NCBI GenBank assembly: GCA_022601345.1
Contig: JAJACU010000032.1
Span: 1 to 62,781 of the forward strand
DNA from: Chlamydiota bacterium
Lineage (GTDB): Bacteria; Chlamydiota; Chlamydiia; Chlamydiales; JAAZZY01
Reading direction: 5' to 3'
Length of the DNA stretch: 62,781 bases
Below are positions 25,078 through 33,690 of this stretch, in pieces. The notes beneath the pieces are model-generated. The model saw nothing but the letters and a program-made list of their open reading frames with translations. It made no database searches and was not told the DNA's origin. The stretch's first letter is position 1. Each line of letters starts with the position of its first letter. Position numbers and translations under genes: made by a program.

Positions 25078-25616
25078 TTACTACTTTGACAGCCGCTATT
25101 ACATGAATTGCAAGAGCTATTGCTGTTTTGGTATGAGTTTCTGCGATATGGAGATCTTGGTGAAGAACGGTAAGAACATCCACCACCTGCACAGCAAGAA
25201 CTACAGCTATTGCTACGCGAGCGTTGAGCTCCTCTTTGATTTCTATTATTTTGACTCTTTTTATTCATTTGTGAACCACTATTACAACAGCATTCAGTGC
25301 TTATACAGCAACATGAAAAGCATGCTGCGCAGCAGTTTGACATGCAGCAGTTATTTGAACAACAGTTTGACATACAGCAGTTACTAGAACAGTTCCCTTG
25401 ATAGGATCTTGATCTACTTGGTCTGCGAGACCTTGTTTTTGATTTACACTTTTTAGCACAACAGCTCTGGCCAGAACCTGTCCAACAGCAGTTGTTTTGT
25501 TGACATTGGTTTGCTTTAGGTTTAGTACTTTTCATGTACTCACAACCATTTGCCAGAAAAAGCACTAAAGCCAATAACGCAATTTGAGCCATTTTAGCTC
25601 TTGCACGATTCCACAT
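25074..25616 (-). CDS. Cysteine-rich basic lipoprotein (about 30 cysteines)
   Basis: I set the start at the ATG at 25616 because GGAGGG lies 3-4 bases upstream; an ATG at 25637 is in frame but would swallow that site. The signal peptide ends in lipobox LANGC (C25). The mature ~155 residues contain about 30 cysteines including the lipidated one. Many are in CC pairs with repeat units such as SNCCM, plus CCC runs. Many Arg, Ser and Asn residues make it basic. It is not alignable by eye to OmcA, but the small cysteine-rich lipoprotein concept is the same: OmcA/OmcB cross-link the chlamydial outer envelope by disulfides. Zinc or copper binding is an alternative. The low-complexity sequence may be hypervariable. 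Confidence 0.8.
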   Translation of the reverse strand: MWNRARAKMAQIALLALVLFLANGCEYMKSTKPKANQCQQNNCCWTGSGQSCCAKKCKSKTRSRRPSRSRSYQGNCSSNCCMSNCCSNNCCMSNCCAACFSCCCISTECCCNSGSQMNKKSQNNRNQRGAQRSRSNSCSSCCAGGGCSYRSSPRSPYRRNSYQNSNSSCNSCNSGCQSSN

Positions 25617-25710
25617 ATTCCCTCCACAGAGATTCATAATGTTATTTAAAAACTCTGCGGACGTTAAATTAAAATTATTTTTTAGTCAATTTGTAACAAA
25701 AAAATGAGTA

Positions 25711-26667
25711 TTAATGGCTCATTTGCGACTCAGGTAAGTAGTAATACCATTTCCTAAATGGCTTCCCGGTAAAGTGTGTGACCGGGCGTAAGCGAGCTGA
25801 TTCTGAACATTTTTGCTTGCAGCATCCCTTGAACTTGTCAAGGCAGTTAGAGCAACAGTTAAATAGAAAGTTGCAGTCCATGTTTGCACAATTATAGTAT
25901 TCATCAACTTTTACCTGACAATGGTGACAGGTAGAAATGCACTTGTCTTCCTGCCCGAGCTGGGCTACTAAGCGATCATCAAACACGAAAAGTTTTCCAT
26001 TCCAGTGCTTGTCTCCAACTTTGTGAGCGTAATTGATAACTCCCCCATCTAGTTGATGAACATTTTCAAAACCCTTTTCTTTCATATAGGCTGAATAATA
26101 TTCACAACGTATGCCACCTGTGCAATACATAAGAATTTTTTTATCCTTATCTACCTTTCTATTTTCAATAAGCTCTTTTTCAGTGTACTGAGTAAATTCA
26201 CGAAATGTTTTGCAGGCAGGAAGATCGGCGCCTTCAAAGTGGCCGACTTTAGACTCGTAATCGTTACGAACATCTATTAGCAAGTAATCTTCATTCTCGC
26301 TCTCTATGTGCCTTTTCCACTCCTCAGGAGACATATGCTTGCCTACGTTCTTAAAATCCACGTCACGGTCAAAAGCAACAAGCTGATCTCTATATTTAAC
26401 TGCCATTTTAAAGAAAATATTTTCATGATAAGAATCAATTTTAAATTTTATATCTTCAAAGCCAGGCATTTCTTTGAGCCACTGCATATAAGCTTCGCAG
26501 TCACTCTTCTTGCCACTCATTTGCCCATTAATACCCTCGCTGGAAATATAAATTCTTCCAGCAACATCTCTGTTTTTAAAGAAATTTTTATGTTCTTTCA
26601 CGCATTGGTGAGCATCTTCAACAGGTTGAATTAGATAATAAGCTAAAATTAAATATTTCTTTTCCAT
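25711..26667 (-). CDS. trhO: tRNA uridine(34) hydroxylase, rhodanese-family
   Basis: TrhO (YceA) hydroxylates U34 in tRNA anticodons using a rhodanese-type cysteine. The N-terminal ferredoxin-like domain contains the AGRIYISSEGINGQMSG hallmark. The rhodanese domain has LIDVRNDYE and the active loop YCTGGIRCE with its reactive cysteine. The C-terminus carries a cysteine-dense stretch (CHHCQ, CANMDC, CCSNC, CCKQKC) that probably binds zinc, as in longer family members. I choose the ATG at 26667 (protein MEKKYLILAYY), because the 22-residue extension from 26733 does not resemble the family. It is divergent from rpsD, and the trhO-rpsD-nfo-murJ neighbourhood matches Chlamydia. Confidence 0.92.
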   Translation of the reverse strand: MEKKYLILAYYLIQPVEDAHQCVKEHKNFFKNRDVAGRIYISSEGINGQMSGKKSDCEAYMQWLKEMPGFEDIKFKIDSYHENIFFKMAVKYRDQLVAFDRDVDFKNVGKHMSPEEWKRHIESENEDYLLIDVRNDYESKVGHFEGADLPACKTFREFTQYTEKELIENRKVDKDKKILMYCTGGIRCEYYSAYMKEKGFENVHQLDGGVINYAHKVGDKHWNGKLFVFDDRLVAQLGQEDKCISTCHHCQVKVDEYYNCANMDCNFLFNCCSNCLDKFKGCCKQKCSESARLRPVTHFTGKPFRKWYYYLPESQMSH

Positions 26668-26741
26668 AACACTCACATTAATTAACATTACTGCATAATA
26701 TGAAAACCTATTGATGCTTAAAAATAAAGGCAAAAATATAC

Positions 26742-26770
26742 TTGTTTAAAACGGAACTTCCATATATCAT
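26742..26770 (+). promoter_or_regulatory. Likely rpsD promoter
   Basis: TTGTTT and TATCAT are separated by 17 bp. The predicted start is about 35 bases before the rpsD ATG. The -10 matches five of six consensus positions and the -35 matches three. Confidence 0.45.
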
Positions 26771-26811
26771 TTCTGTTTTAAAAAAATAATGCCATAAATA
26801 TGGAGAAGTAA

Positions 26812-27429
26812 ATGTCACGGTACAGAGGACCTAAAAATCGTATAGCTCGTCGTTTTGGTGCAAATATATTTGGTCGCCTTCGCAACCCACTAATACACAA
26901 GCCGAATCCACCAGGAGTTCACGGTGCTCGCAGAAGAAAGAAATCGGACTACGGACTTCAGCTTCTAGAGAAGCAGAAGCTCAAAGCTGTCTATGGTATG
27001 ATCACAGAGAAGCAATTAGTTAACTATTACTCTAAAGCCACTCGTAAAGGTCATGTAGCGGACAATCTTGCAGCATCTTTAGAGTGTCGTCTTGACAATG
27101 TAGTATACAGATTAAAATTAGCTCCTACTATCTTTTCTGCTCAACAGCTTGTTTCACATGGACACATTCTTGTTGATGGTAAGAAAGTAGATCGCCGCTC
27201 TTTTCAGGTTAAAGTTGGAATGAAGATTTCTATTAAAGAAAAAACTTCAAAAATGCCTGTTGTACAACAAGCTTTGTCAAACTCAAGCCTTTCACTACCT
27301 GAATACCTTAACTTTGATTCTAAGAAATTAGAAGGTGAACTTTTGAAAGTTCCTGAGTTAGACCAAATTAGTTTCCCTCTTCCGGTAAACATTCAGGTTA
27401 TCTGCGACTTCTTAGCTCACACAACTTAA
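26812..27429 (+). CDS. rpsD: 30S ribosomal protein S4
   Basis: S4 is a primary 16S rRNA-binding protein that nucleates 30S assembly. At 205 aa it has the normal length. It begins [16 protein letters not shown] and includes the S4 RNA-binding domain (about residues 92-150: [38 protein letters not shown]). A GGAG Shine-Dalgarno precedes the ATG by about 8 bases. It stands alone rather than in an rps-rpoA operon, as in Chlamydia, and is closed by a strong terminator. Confidence 0.97.
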   Translation: MSRYRGPKNRIARRFGANIFGRLRNPLIHKPNPPGVHGARRRKKSDYGLQLLEKQKLKAVYGMITEKQLVNYYSKATRKGHVADNLAASLECRLDNVVYRLKLAPTIFSAQQLVSHGHILVDGKKVDRRSFQVKVGMKISIKEKTSKMPVVQQALSNSSLSLPEYLNFDSKKLEGELLKVPELDQISFPLPVNIQVICDFLAHTT

Positions 27430-27434
27430 TAAAC

Positions 27435-27464
27435 AAACTCTTTTTTTTAATTAAAAAAGAGTTT
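27435..27464 (+). terminator. Terminator after rpsD
   Basis: A 12-bp perfect stem, AAACTCTTTTTT paired with its complement, with a 6-base loop. It starts 6 bases after the rpsD stop. The stem itself supplies the U-rich side. Confidence 0.75.
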
Positions 27465-27552
27465 TAGTTTAATTAAATCTAATGATAGCATGTTTCCTCA
27501 ATTCTATAAAATTGACTTAGAAAGTTAAATATTTAATATACTTGAGGAAACC

Positions 27553-28500
27553 ATGGTTTTAACAACACAAAATCTAAACTTTGACACTAGAAGTGTTCTA
27601 GCAAATGTTGCTTGCAATTCTCTAGAAAAAATAAGAACAGCAGCCAACTCTACTAGTAAGCATTTAGAAGCTCTTCCAGAAAAACAATTTGTAGTAACCG
27701 CATTTGCGGCAACTGTAACAGCATTTACAGTAGCATACTTCTCCAATCAATTAATTACTGGCGAATCAAATGCAACAAACAACACCAATAGCTCTGATCT
27801 TGCCCTTCCTTTCAACCCTGATTCATATCAAAATGGCCAAGCATACATGGGTGCAATTAGAACAACCCTCCAAGACGCCCCTATACCGAGCCCAGAAAAC
27901 TGCACTTTAAACGCCCTTAATGCATCCGTTTTTGATTCCATTTCAAATGAAACTAAAGATAGCTTCCTTGATGTATGCCAAGCTTCTAATACAAGCTGCT
28001 TAACTGGAGATTCTTTTTCTTTAACTAAAAGCGCCCCTTCTCTTGTAAAAAGCTTACAGAGCAACCTTAGTGAAGTTAAAAAACAAGAAAGTGCAGCCCA
28101 AGAAGTCAAAAAAGATAAAGAACCTTCTGCCACACAAGAAGAAAAGAGATTGCTTTGTAAACAAATAACAGCAAATGAGCCTGAAGATTTCCGTTGTCTT
28201 ATTAGTGAGCTTTGCATGGAAATCTTTGATAGTTGTAAGTACCCGCTAACTGAGGTTCGTGACTTTTCTAATTCCAAACTAGAGCGCACACGCTTTATAA
28301 CTCCCGTTGTCGATCTTATGATCGCTACAGGCAATAAGATCATTTGCGAACCAGCAAAGCATTTATTAGCTACACCAGTTTCAGATGCAGCTACTGTTCA
28401 TGACAAAATATTAAAAATTAAAGATCTGCCAGCTAGTGGAGATTTTCCTGAGCTTATTTTTTCTAAAACAAAAGAAAGGTTAGATGCTTTTTGCAGCTAA
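27553..28500 (+). CDS. Unrecognised single-pass membrane protein with cysteine-containing C-terminal domain
   Basis: I do not recognise this 315-aa protein. One hydrophobic segment (about residues 46-64) divides a short N-terminal part from a ~250-residue domain. That domain starts with an asparagine-rich linker (ATNNTNSS) and holds nine of the protein's ten cysteines, including LCKQI, RCLISELC and SCKYP. A charged stretch around residue 180 (KKQESAAQEVKKDKEPSATQEEKR) looks disordered. A GAGG Shine-Dalgarno lies just upstream of the ATG. It sits between rpsD and murJ, where I recall no gene in Chlamydia, so it is probably a lineage-specific insertion and a candidate envelope or inclusion protein. 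Confidence 0.75.
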   Translation: MVLTTQNLNFDTRSVLANVACNSLEKIRTAANSTSKHLEALPEKQFVVTAFAATVTAFTVAYFSNQLITGESNATNNTNSSDLALPFNPDSYQNGQAYMGAIRTTLQDAPIPSPENCTLNALNASVFDSISNETKDSFLDVCQASNTSCLTGDSFSLTKSAPSLVKSLQSNLSEVKKQESAAQEVKKDKEPSATQEEKRLLCKQITANEPEDFRCLISELCMEIFDSCKYPLTEVRDFSNSKLERTRFITPVVDLMIATGNKIICEPAKHLLATPVSDAATVHDKILKIKDLPASGDFPELIFSKTKERLDAFCS

Positions 28501-28538
28501 AAAATCATGACTACCTTCCCTTTACAAAGGGAAGGTAG
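28499..28538 (-). terminator. Perfect 13-bp hairpin at the end of murJ
   Basis: CTACCTTCCCTTT and its exact complement, with a 2-base loop, cover the last codons and stop of murJ. On the minus strand a run of six T follows after six bases, so it probably terminates murJ. It is also 11 bases after the plus-strand gene stop but lacks a T run in that direction. Confidence 0.5.
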
Positions 28539-30103
28539 CGCATTAGCGCTAGAATCTCTCTTACCCTAAAAATAGCTGCAAGGCCAAATAGAATAATTAA
28601 AAATGTTGCTGTTTGAACTATAAAAGTACTCAACTGCAGTTTGATTCCTCTAGGAAAATATAAAAGGCTCTCAATACCCGGATTTAAGTGAACTGTTAAA
28701 TAGTAGGTAAAATACCCACTAATTACAGTAAGAACAACCACTTGAATGGATGAAAAAATAAACGTTTTAAATCTTTTCAATTCTATTCCCTTCAACAAGT
28801 AGTGAAACAAATATATAGCTTGAAACCAACTGCTAATAGTTGTCGCTATTGCCACGCTCCACGTGGGCAATTTCATAATAAAGGCAAAAAATATGTTCAA
28901 GAATACATTCAAGAAAAGAGCTAATACAGAAGCTCTTGTTGTTCTGTAGTACCTATTTTGGACATAAAAGGCTGGGCCCAAAATTAAAATAAGCCCTTGG
29001 GGCAACAACCCGAGAGTATAAGCCCAAAGGCAATAAGTTGTTTGATGAGCAGAGATTAGGTTAAACTCTCCTCTTCCATAAAGTAAGTTTACGCAAGCTG
29101 CAGCAGTAAGCATTAAAGCGACTAAACATGGCGTCAAGAGTCCCACAGCGCGCGCTAAAGAATAATTTAATAATTCTGAATATTCACCCCGGCTTCTACT
29201 GAAGGCTCTAGTAAGAGGAGGAAGAAGCGCTCCTGCCATAGCAACCCCAAATAATGCTAAGGGTACCTGCTGAATGCGTATTGCATACCAAAGATAAGCT
29301 GGACCTTCCAAGCTGATCATTCTAGCAAAAATAGAATCTAATGCGCTATTGATTTGAGTTGTCGAGACTCCAATTATCCCAAGACCTAGTGGCTTGGCTA
29401 CGGAACGAAAGCTCTTTTTAAGTCGCGTTAAACTAAAGCTTAATTGCTCAGTAAAATCACTTTTTAAGCAGTCATAAACTTGTGGAAGAAGAACGATCAG
29501 CTGTGCTGAAACCCCGACTAATATCCAAATTGAAAGATAATGAACAGCTTGATCGATGGGTCTGTTTTTCAAGTACCAAACTCCAATGATCCAAAATAGA
29601 TTGAATACCGCAGGAGATACTGCTGGAAGAAAAAAAACGTCATGACATTGCAACAATGAGCTACAAAATGCAGCATTGCATATAAAAAACAAGGTGGGAA
29701 GCAACACCATCGTCAAAAAAATAATTTGAGTATTGTCTGCTTTTAAAAGATGCGCTGACAAAAGACCCCCGAGCGCAATCTCAGATATTAGAATAATTGA
29801 AAGTAATGTAAAGGCCAAAAGCGTTGAGAGGTCTACAAAAAAGCGAGCTGCATCAGCATCTGATTTTAACCTAATTTTTTCATATGCAGGAACGAAGGCA
29901 GCGTGCAAAGCCCCTTCTCCAAAAATCCTTCTAAATAGACTTGAAAAGCGAAAAGCGACCATTAGCGCAGCTATTGCTGCACTAGAGCCAAAAACATAGG
30001 CTGTGAGGATATCACGAAAGAGACCTGTGATTCGGCTTAGAATAGTTCCTGAAAAAAAAATTTGAGAGGAACGCTCAATGACTTTTTTATCTGCAGCAAT
30101 CAC
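28511..30103 (-). CDS. murJ: Lipid II flippase MurJ (MviN)
   Basis: MurJ moves lipid II across the inner membrane for peptidoglycan synthesis. This 530-aa polytopic protein has the family's N-terminal SSQIFFSGTILSRITGLFRDILTAYVFG segment, with the conserved R-x-x-G-x-x-R-D pattern of helix 1, and the FRRIFGEGALHAAFVPAY loop. Length and pattern of about 14 helices fit. It is divergent from nfo across 120 bp. Together with the amidase and mreB in this window, it supports a working, if reduced, peptidoglycan pathway. Confidence 0.95.
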   Translation of the reverse strand: MIAADKKVIERSSQIFFSGTILSRITGLFRDILTAYVFGSSAAIAALMVAFRFSSLFRRIFGEGALHAAFVPAYEKIRLKSDADAARFFVDLSTLLAFTLLSIILISEIALGGLLSAHLLKADNTQIIFLTMVLLPTLFFICNAAFCSSLLQCHDVFFLPAVSPAVFNLFWIIGVWYLKNRPIDQAVHYLSIWILVGVSAQLIVLLPQVYDCLKSDFTEQLSFSLTRLKKSFRSVAKPLGLGIIGVSTTQINSALDSIFARMISLEGPAYLWYAIRIQQVPLALFGVAMAGALLPPLTRAFSRSRGEYSELLNYSLARAVGLLTPCLVALMLTAAACVNLLYGRGEFNLISAHQTTYCLWAYTLGLLPQGLILILGPAFYVQNRYYRTTRASVLALFLNVFLNIFFAFIMKLPTWSVAIATTISSWFQAIYLFHYLLKGIELKRFKTFIFSSIQVVVLTVISGYFTYYLTVHLNPGIESLLYFPRGIKLQLSTFIVQTATFLIILFGLAAIFRVREILALMRYLPFVKGR

Positions 30104-30164
30104 AATTTAAAAACTAAAAAAATTCTATTTAAAATCAGGGATATAAAAAGGCATATTAAACTTA

Positions 30165-30193
30165 TTGTCAACATATCAAATGATTGATAACCT
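30165..30193 (+). promoter_or_regulatory. Weak candidate promoter for nfo-asnS
   Basis: TTGTCA and TAACCT are separated by 17 bp. The predicted start is about 24 bases before the nfo ATG. The -10 is poor (three of six). Confidence 0.3.
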
Positions 30194-30223
30194 ATTTAGC
30201 CTAATCAAGACAAAAAATTTTTT

Positions 30224-31072
30224 ATGGAACCTTTAATCGGCGCACACACATCAGCATCTGGAGGCGTATTTAATGCTCTTATAAACGGGCATGAAATCGG
30301 AGCTACCACCATCCAACTTTTTACAAGTAATCAAAAACAGTGGAAAGGCAGAGAATTCTCTCAAGAAGTTTTAGACAAATGGTTTGAAATCAAAAGAGAC
30401 TCCCCCATCAAAAAAATTATGAGCCATGATAGCTACTTAATTAACTTGGGATGCCCTAATGATGAAAACCTTCAAAAAAGCCGCACAGCTTTTTCTGAAG
30501 AAATTAATCGTTGTAACCAGCTAGAGCTTTCCTATTTAAACTTTCATCCTGGAGCAGCGTTAAAAGAAAGCGTCGAGCAATGTTTAGACCTTATTGTAGA
30601 AAGCTTACTGCTTACCCGCCCACTGCTTGAAAAATCAGGTCTTAAGCTCCTTATCGAAGCAACAGCTGGCCAAGGATCAACTGTTGGACACTCTTTTGAA
30701 CAACTTGGCTACTTAGTAGAGAGAACTAAAGACCATTTGCCTATCGGTGTTTGCATAGACACTTGTCATATTTTTGCGGCAGGCTATGATATTCGCAATA
30801 TGAAAGCATGGGATCAAACTTTAAATGACTTTGATCATCATGTAGGACTAGATTATCTCTACGCGCTTCACGTCAACGACTCCAAGTTTGGAATAGGCTC
30901 GCGCAAAGATCGACATGCCCCTATTGGTGAAGGAGAGATAGGCATTGAAGGTTTTAAGGCTATGATGAGGCACTCTAAACTCCAGCATATGCCTAAGTAT
31001 TTAGAAACACCAGGAGGTATGGATGCCTGGAAAGATGAGATAATTTTATTGAAGAGTTTTATCAACTCGTAA
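30224..31072 (+). CDS. nfo: Endonuclease IV (AP endonuclease)
   Basis: Nfo cuts DNA 5' of abasic sites in base-excision repair using a three-zinc centre. At 282 aa it matches the family. The start GAHTSASGG contains the first zinc-ligand histidine. Further signatures are YLNFHPGA, GVCIDTCHIFAAGYD and LHVNDSKFGIGSRKDRHAPIGEGEIG. The C-terminal YLETPGG holds a conserved glutamate. It precedes asnS by 9 bp and probably shares its transcript. Confidence 0.97.
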   Translation: MEPLIGAHTSASGGVFNALINGHEIGATTIQLFTSNQKQWKGREFSQEVLDKWFEIKRDSPIKKIMSHDSYLINLGCPNDENLQKSRTAFSEEINRCNQLELSYLNFHPGAALKESVEQCLDLIVESLLLTRPLLEKSGLKLLIEATAGQGSTVGHSFEQLGYLVERTKDHLPIGVCIDTCHIFAAGYDIRNMKAWDQTLNDFDHHVGLDYLYALHVNDSKFGIGSRKDRHAPIGEGEIGIEGFKAMMRHSKLQHMPKYLETPGGMDAWKDEIILLKSFINS

Positions 31073-31081
31073 AGAGGAAAA

Positions 31082-32455
31082 ATGACACAAGCGAAAATTA
31101 AGTATTTATTAGAAGACAACTCTCCTCACAAAGTGGGCTCTAACGTGACGATTCAAGGTTGGGTTCGAACCCTTCGAGATCAAAAAAAGTTTGCGTTTAT
31201 AGAGCTTAATGACGGAACCTCACTTGCAAACATTCAGGTTATTGCTGACAGTAGTTTGAATAATTATTTAGAAATTGTAGAAAAGGTTGGAACGGGCGCT
31301 GCGCTTAAAATTACTGGAGACCTTGTAGAAAGCCCAGGTAAAGGGCAAAGTGTGGAGCTTAAGGCTCAAAACATTGAAGTTGTAGGACTTTGCGATCCTA
31401 GCTTTCCTCTTCAAAAAAAGAGACACTCTTTAGAGTTTCTAAGATCTATTGCTCATCTACGCCCTAGAACCAATGCCCTTGGAGCCGTTGCTCGCATTCG
31501 CAATACCCTTTTCATGTCTTCTCATCGATTTTTTCAAGAAAGAGATTTTCTTTCGGTGCAAACACCAATTATTACAGCCTCTGATTGTGAAGGTGCTGGA
31601 GAAATGTTTAGAGTTACAACGCTAAAAGAAGGTGAAAAAGACGCATCCAAAGATTTTTTTGGAAAACCAGCCTACTTAACAGTATCAGGACAGCTTAATG
31701 CTGAAGCCTACGCTCTTGCTTTTTCAAATGTATACACTTTTGGACCAACTTTTAGAGCTGAAAACTCAAACACTTCAAGACATTTAGCAGAATTTTGGAT
31801 GCTTGAGCCTGAGATGGCTTTTGCAAATTTAGAAGATATTTGCAAGCTCTCTGAAGATTACCTTAGATATGTCTTGAAAGATCTGCTTAAAAACAACTTC
31901 AAAGACCTCGAACTATTTGATAAATTTATTGCAAAGGGACTTATTGCTAAATTAGAGCATGTGGCAAGCAACCCATTTGAAATACTAAACTACACTGATG
32001 CAATAACAATTTTAGAAAAATCTAATAAGAAGTTTGACTATCCCGTTAAGTGGGGCATTGATCTTCAGTCAGAACATGAGAGATACATCACTGAAGAACA
32101 CCTTAAAAAACCAGCGATAGTTATCAACTACCCTAAAGACATTAAAGCATTCTATATGCGCAACAATGATGACGATAAAACCTGTGCTGCAATGGACGTG
32201 CTATGCCCAGGTATTGGAGAGATTATTGGTGGAGCCCAGCGAGAAGAGCGGCATGATGTTCTAGTAGATAAGATTAAGGCTATGAATTTAGATCCAAAGA
32301 CTTACCAGTGGTATTTAGATCTGCGCAAGTATGGGGGAGCTCCACATGCAGGGTTTGGACTAGGTTTTGAGCGCTTAATTCAATATGCTACCGGCATGGA
32401 AAATATTCGCGACACTATCCCTTTTCCAAGAGCGCCTCGACAAGCTGATTTCTAA
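31082..32455 (+). CDS. asnS: Asparaginyl-tRNA synthetase
   Basis: This class IIb synthetase joins asparagine to tRNA-Asn. It has an N-terminal OB-fold anticodon-binding domain (VTIQGWVRTLRDQKKFAFIELNDG). The catalytic core includes motif 2 (FRAENSNTSRHLAEFWMLEPEM) and motif 3 (GGAPHAGFGLGFERLIQY). At 457 aa it is normal (E. coli 466). The AsnRS-specific GEIIGGAQREER block separates it from AspRS. Chlamydia species lack AsnRS and make Asn-tRNA by GatCAB amidation, so its presence marks an environmental chlamydia. It lies 9 bp after nfo, and its stop overlaps the convergent hemA end by 4 bp. Confidence 0.96.
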   Translation: MTQAKIKYLLEDNSPHKVGSNVTIQGWVRTLRDQKKFAFIELNDGTSLANIQVIADSSLNNYLEIVEKVGTGAALKITGDLVESPGKGQSVELKAQNIEVVGLCDPSFPLQKKRHSLEFLRSIAHLRPRTNALGAVARIRNTLFMSSHRFFQERDFLSVQTPIITASDCEGAGEMFRVTTLKEGEKDASKDFFGKPAYLTVSGQLNAEAYALAFSNVYTFGPTFRAENSNTSRHLAEFWMLEPEMAFANLEDICKLSEDYLRYVLKDLLKNNFKDLELFDKFIAKGLIAKLEHVASNPFEILNYTDAITILEKSNKKFDYPVKWGIDLQSEHERYITEEHLKKPAIVINYPKDIKAFYMRNNDDDKTCAAMDVLCPGIGEIIGGAQREERHDVLVDKIKAMNLDPKTYQWYLDLRKYGGAPHAGFGLGFERLIQYATGMENIRDTIPFPRAPRQADF

Positions 32456-33441
32456 ACAACGTGAAGCTTCTCAAGCTTAGACGTCTTATGCTGAAAAATC
32501 TGGTACTGCCTGCAAGCTTGCGTGTAAACCTTTTGAGATAGTGTGCTTAAATGTGGTAAATGTAACTGTCTTTTTTTTCGCACCATCTTATTAACTTGGT
32601 CGATATTGAAAAGTGTAACACTTTCATTTTTACCAATCCTTGGATCTACATCTCTTGGAACGCTTAAGTCCAAGATGAGCTTTGGAGTTATCACTTCTCT
32701 CTTTTGACTCAGCAAGTAATTAGGACAATTTGTAGCACAAATGACCGCATCAAAATTATCCCAACAATCTAAATTATTCCATTCTAAATAGCCAATACCC
32801 TGCAGTTGAGCAGCAGCTTTAGCCTTTGAATCAGTGCGATTGGCTAGGCAAATGTTGAAGTTATTGTTTTTGAGCTCTTCAATAACCTTCAGATTTGTCT
32901 TTGATGCCCCAACAAACAGAACTTTGCTCCCGCTAGTTTTTTCTTGAATTAGATCTCTAGTTGTACTAATCAAGTTAGGAGTATCACTGCCTATTTGTAA
33001 AGATTGACGGATCTCTTTGCCAATTTTAAGACTCTTTTGAAATAAAAAATGAAGCTCTTTATTACACCTACCCTTCGTTTGAGCTTCAATATAGGCCTTT
33101 TTTACTTGCCCCTGTATTTCTGTCTCAGCAAGAATAGCGCTATCGATTCCTGAAGTTACTTTAGAGAGATGAAAAAAACAATCTTTGCCAAAGTATGAAT
33201 AGAGTTTATAGGTTGAATTTTGATTAAATTCTTGAGTAAAATCACGCAGCAACGAGCTATGTGTAGCTGTCAAGTTAGGAGAATGAAAATAAACTTCAAA
33301 ACGATTGCAGGTAAATAAAGTGACCTTTGAAAACGAATGCAAAAAATGACGAAGTTCGTTTCTCTGAAAGTTTTTTGCTAGTTGCTCTCTAAAATTAAGG
33401 TCTGCACTCTTATGGTTTACACCAATAACACCAATGTCCAT
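32452..33441 (-). CDS. hemA: Glutamyl-tRNA reductase
   Basis: HemA reduces glutamyl-tRNA to glutamate-1-semialdehyde, the first step of haem synthesis. The catalytic cysteine is C45 in the TCNRFEVY motif. The N-terminal GVNHKSADLNFREQL and the SGIDSAILAETEIQGQVKKAY block are diagnostic, and an NADP-binding domain follows (VLFVGASKTNLKVIEEL). It is 329 aa against ~420 in E. coli, lacking most of the C-terminal dimerisation domain, which also holds for chlamydial HemA as I recall. The upstream 250 bp to the next gene show no recognisable feature. Confidence 0.93.
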   Translation of the reverse strand: MDIGVIGVNHKSADLNFREQLAKNFQRNELRHFLHSFSKVTLFTCNRFEVYFHSPNLTATHSSLLRDFTQEFNQNSTYKLYSYFGKDCFFHLSKVTSGIDSAILAETEIQGQVKKAYIEAQTKGRCNKELHFLFQKSLKIGKEIRQSLQIGSDTPNLISTTRDLIQEKTSGSKVLFVGASKTNLKVIEELKNNNFNICLANRTDSKAKAAAQLQGIGYLEWNNLDCWDNFDAVICATNCPNYLLSQKREVITPKLILDLSVPRDVDPRIGKNESVTLFNIDQVNKMVRKKRQLHLPHLSTLSQKVYTQACRQYQIFQHKTSKLEKLHVV

Positions 33442-33690
33442 CTATCAAAAAAATTTTATATAAAATGCTTTTATATGTAGATGGGTATTTATTGGCTAGT
33501 TAAGTCAACTTTTTATTTAGAAACTGGCTGTTTATCAAAAAAACCCTACCCGCATTTTATCATATAACTTTCAAAAAAAATCAAGCCTCAGACTTTTTTT
33601 ACTCAAAAAAACATACATGCGTTAAAATAACTATAAATGATTAACAATCAACACACAAAATCAAACATTTAGCAATATAGAGAACCAACA

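Noticed and set aside
25105-25430. Short tandem DNA repeats in the cysteine-rich lipoprotein gene read as a CRISPR-like or satellite array
   Set aside because: The repeats are imperfect, in frame and explained by the SNCCM-type protein repeats.
27505-27540. Promoter elements (TTGACT and TAATAT) before the gene at 27553
   Set aside because: The predicted start would fall inside the Shine-Dalgarno, leaving almost no leader.
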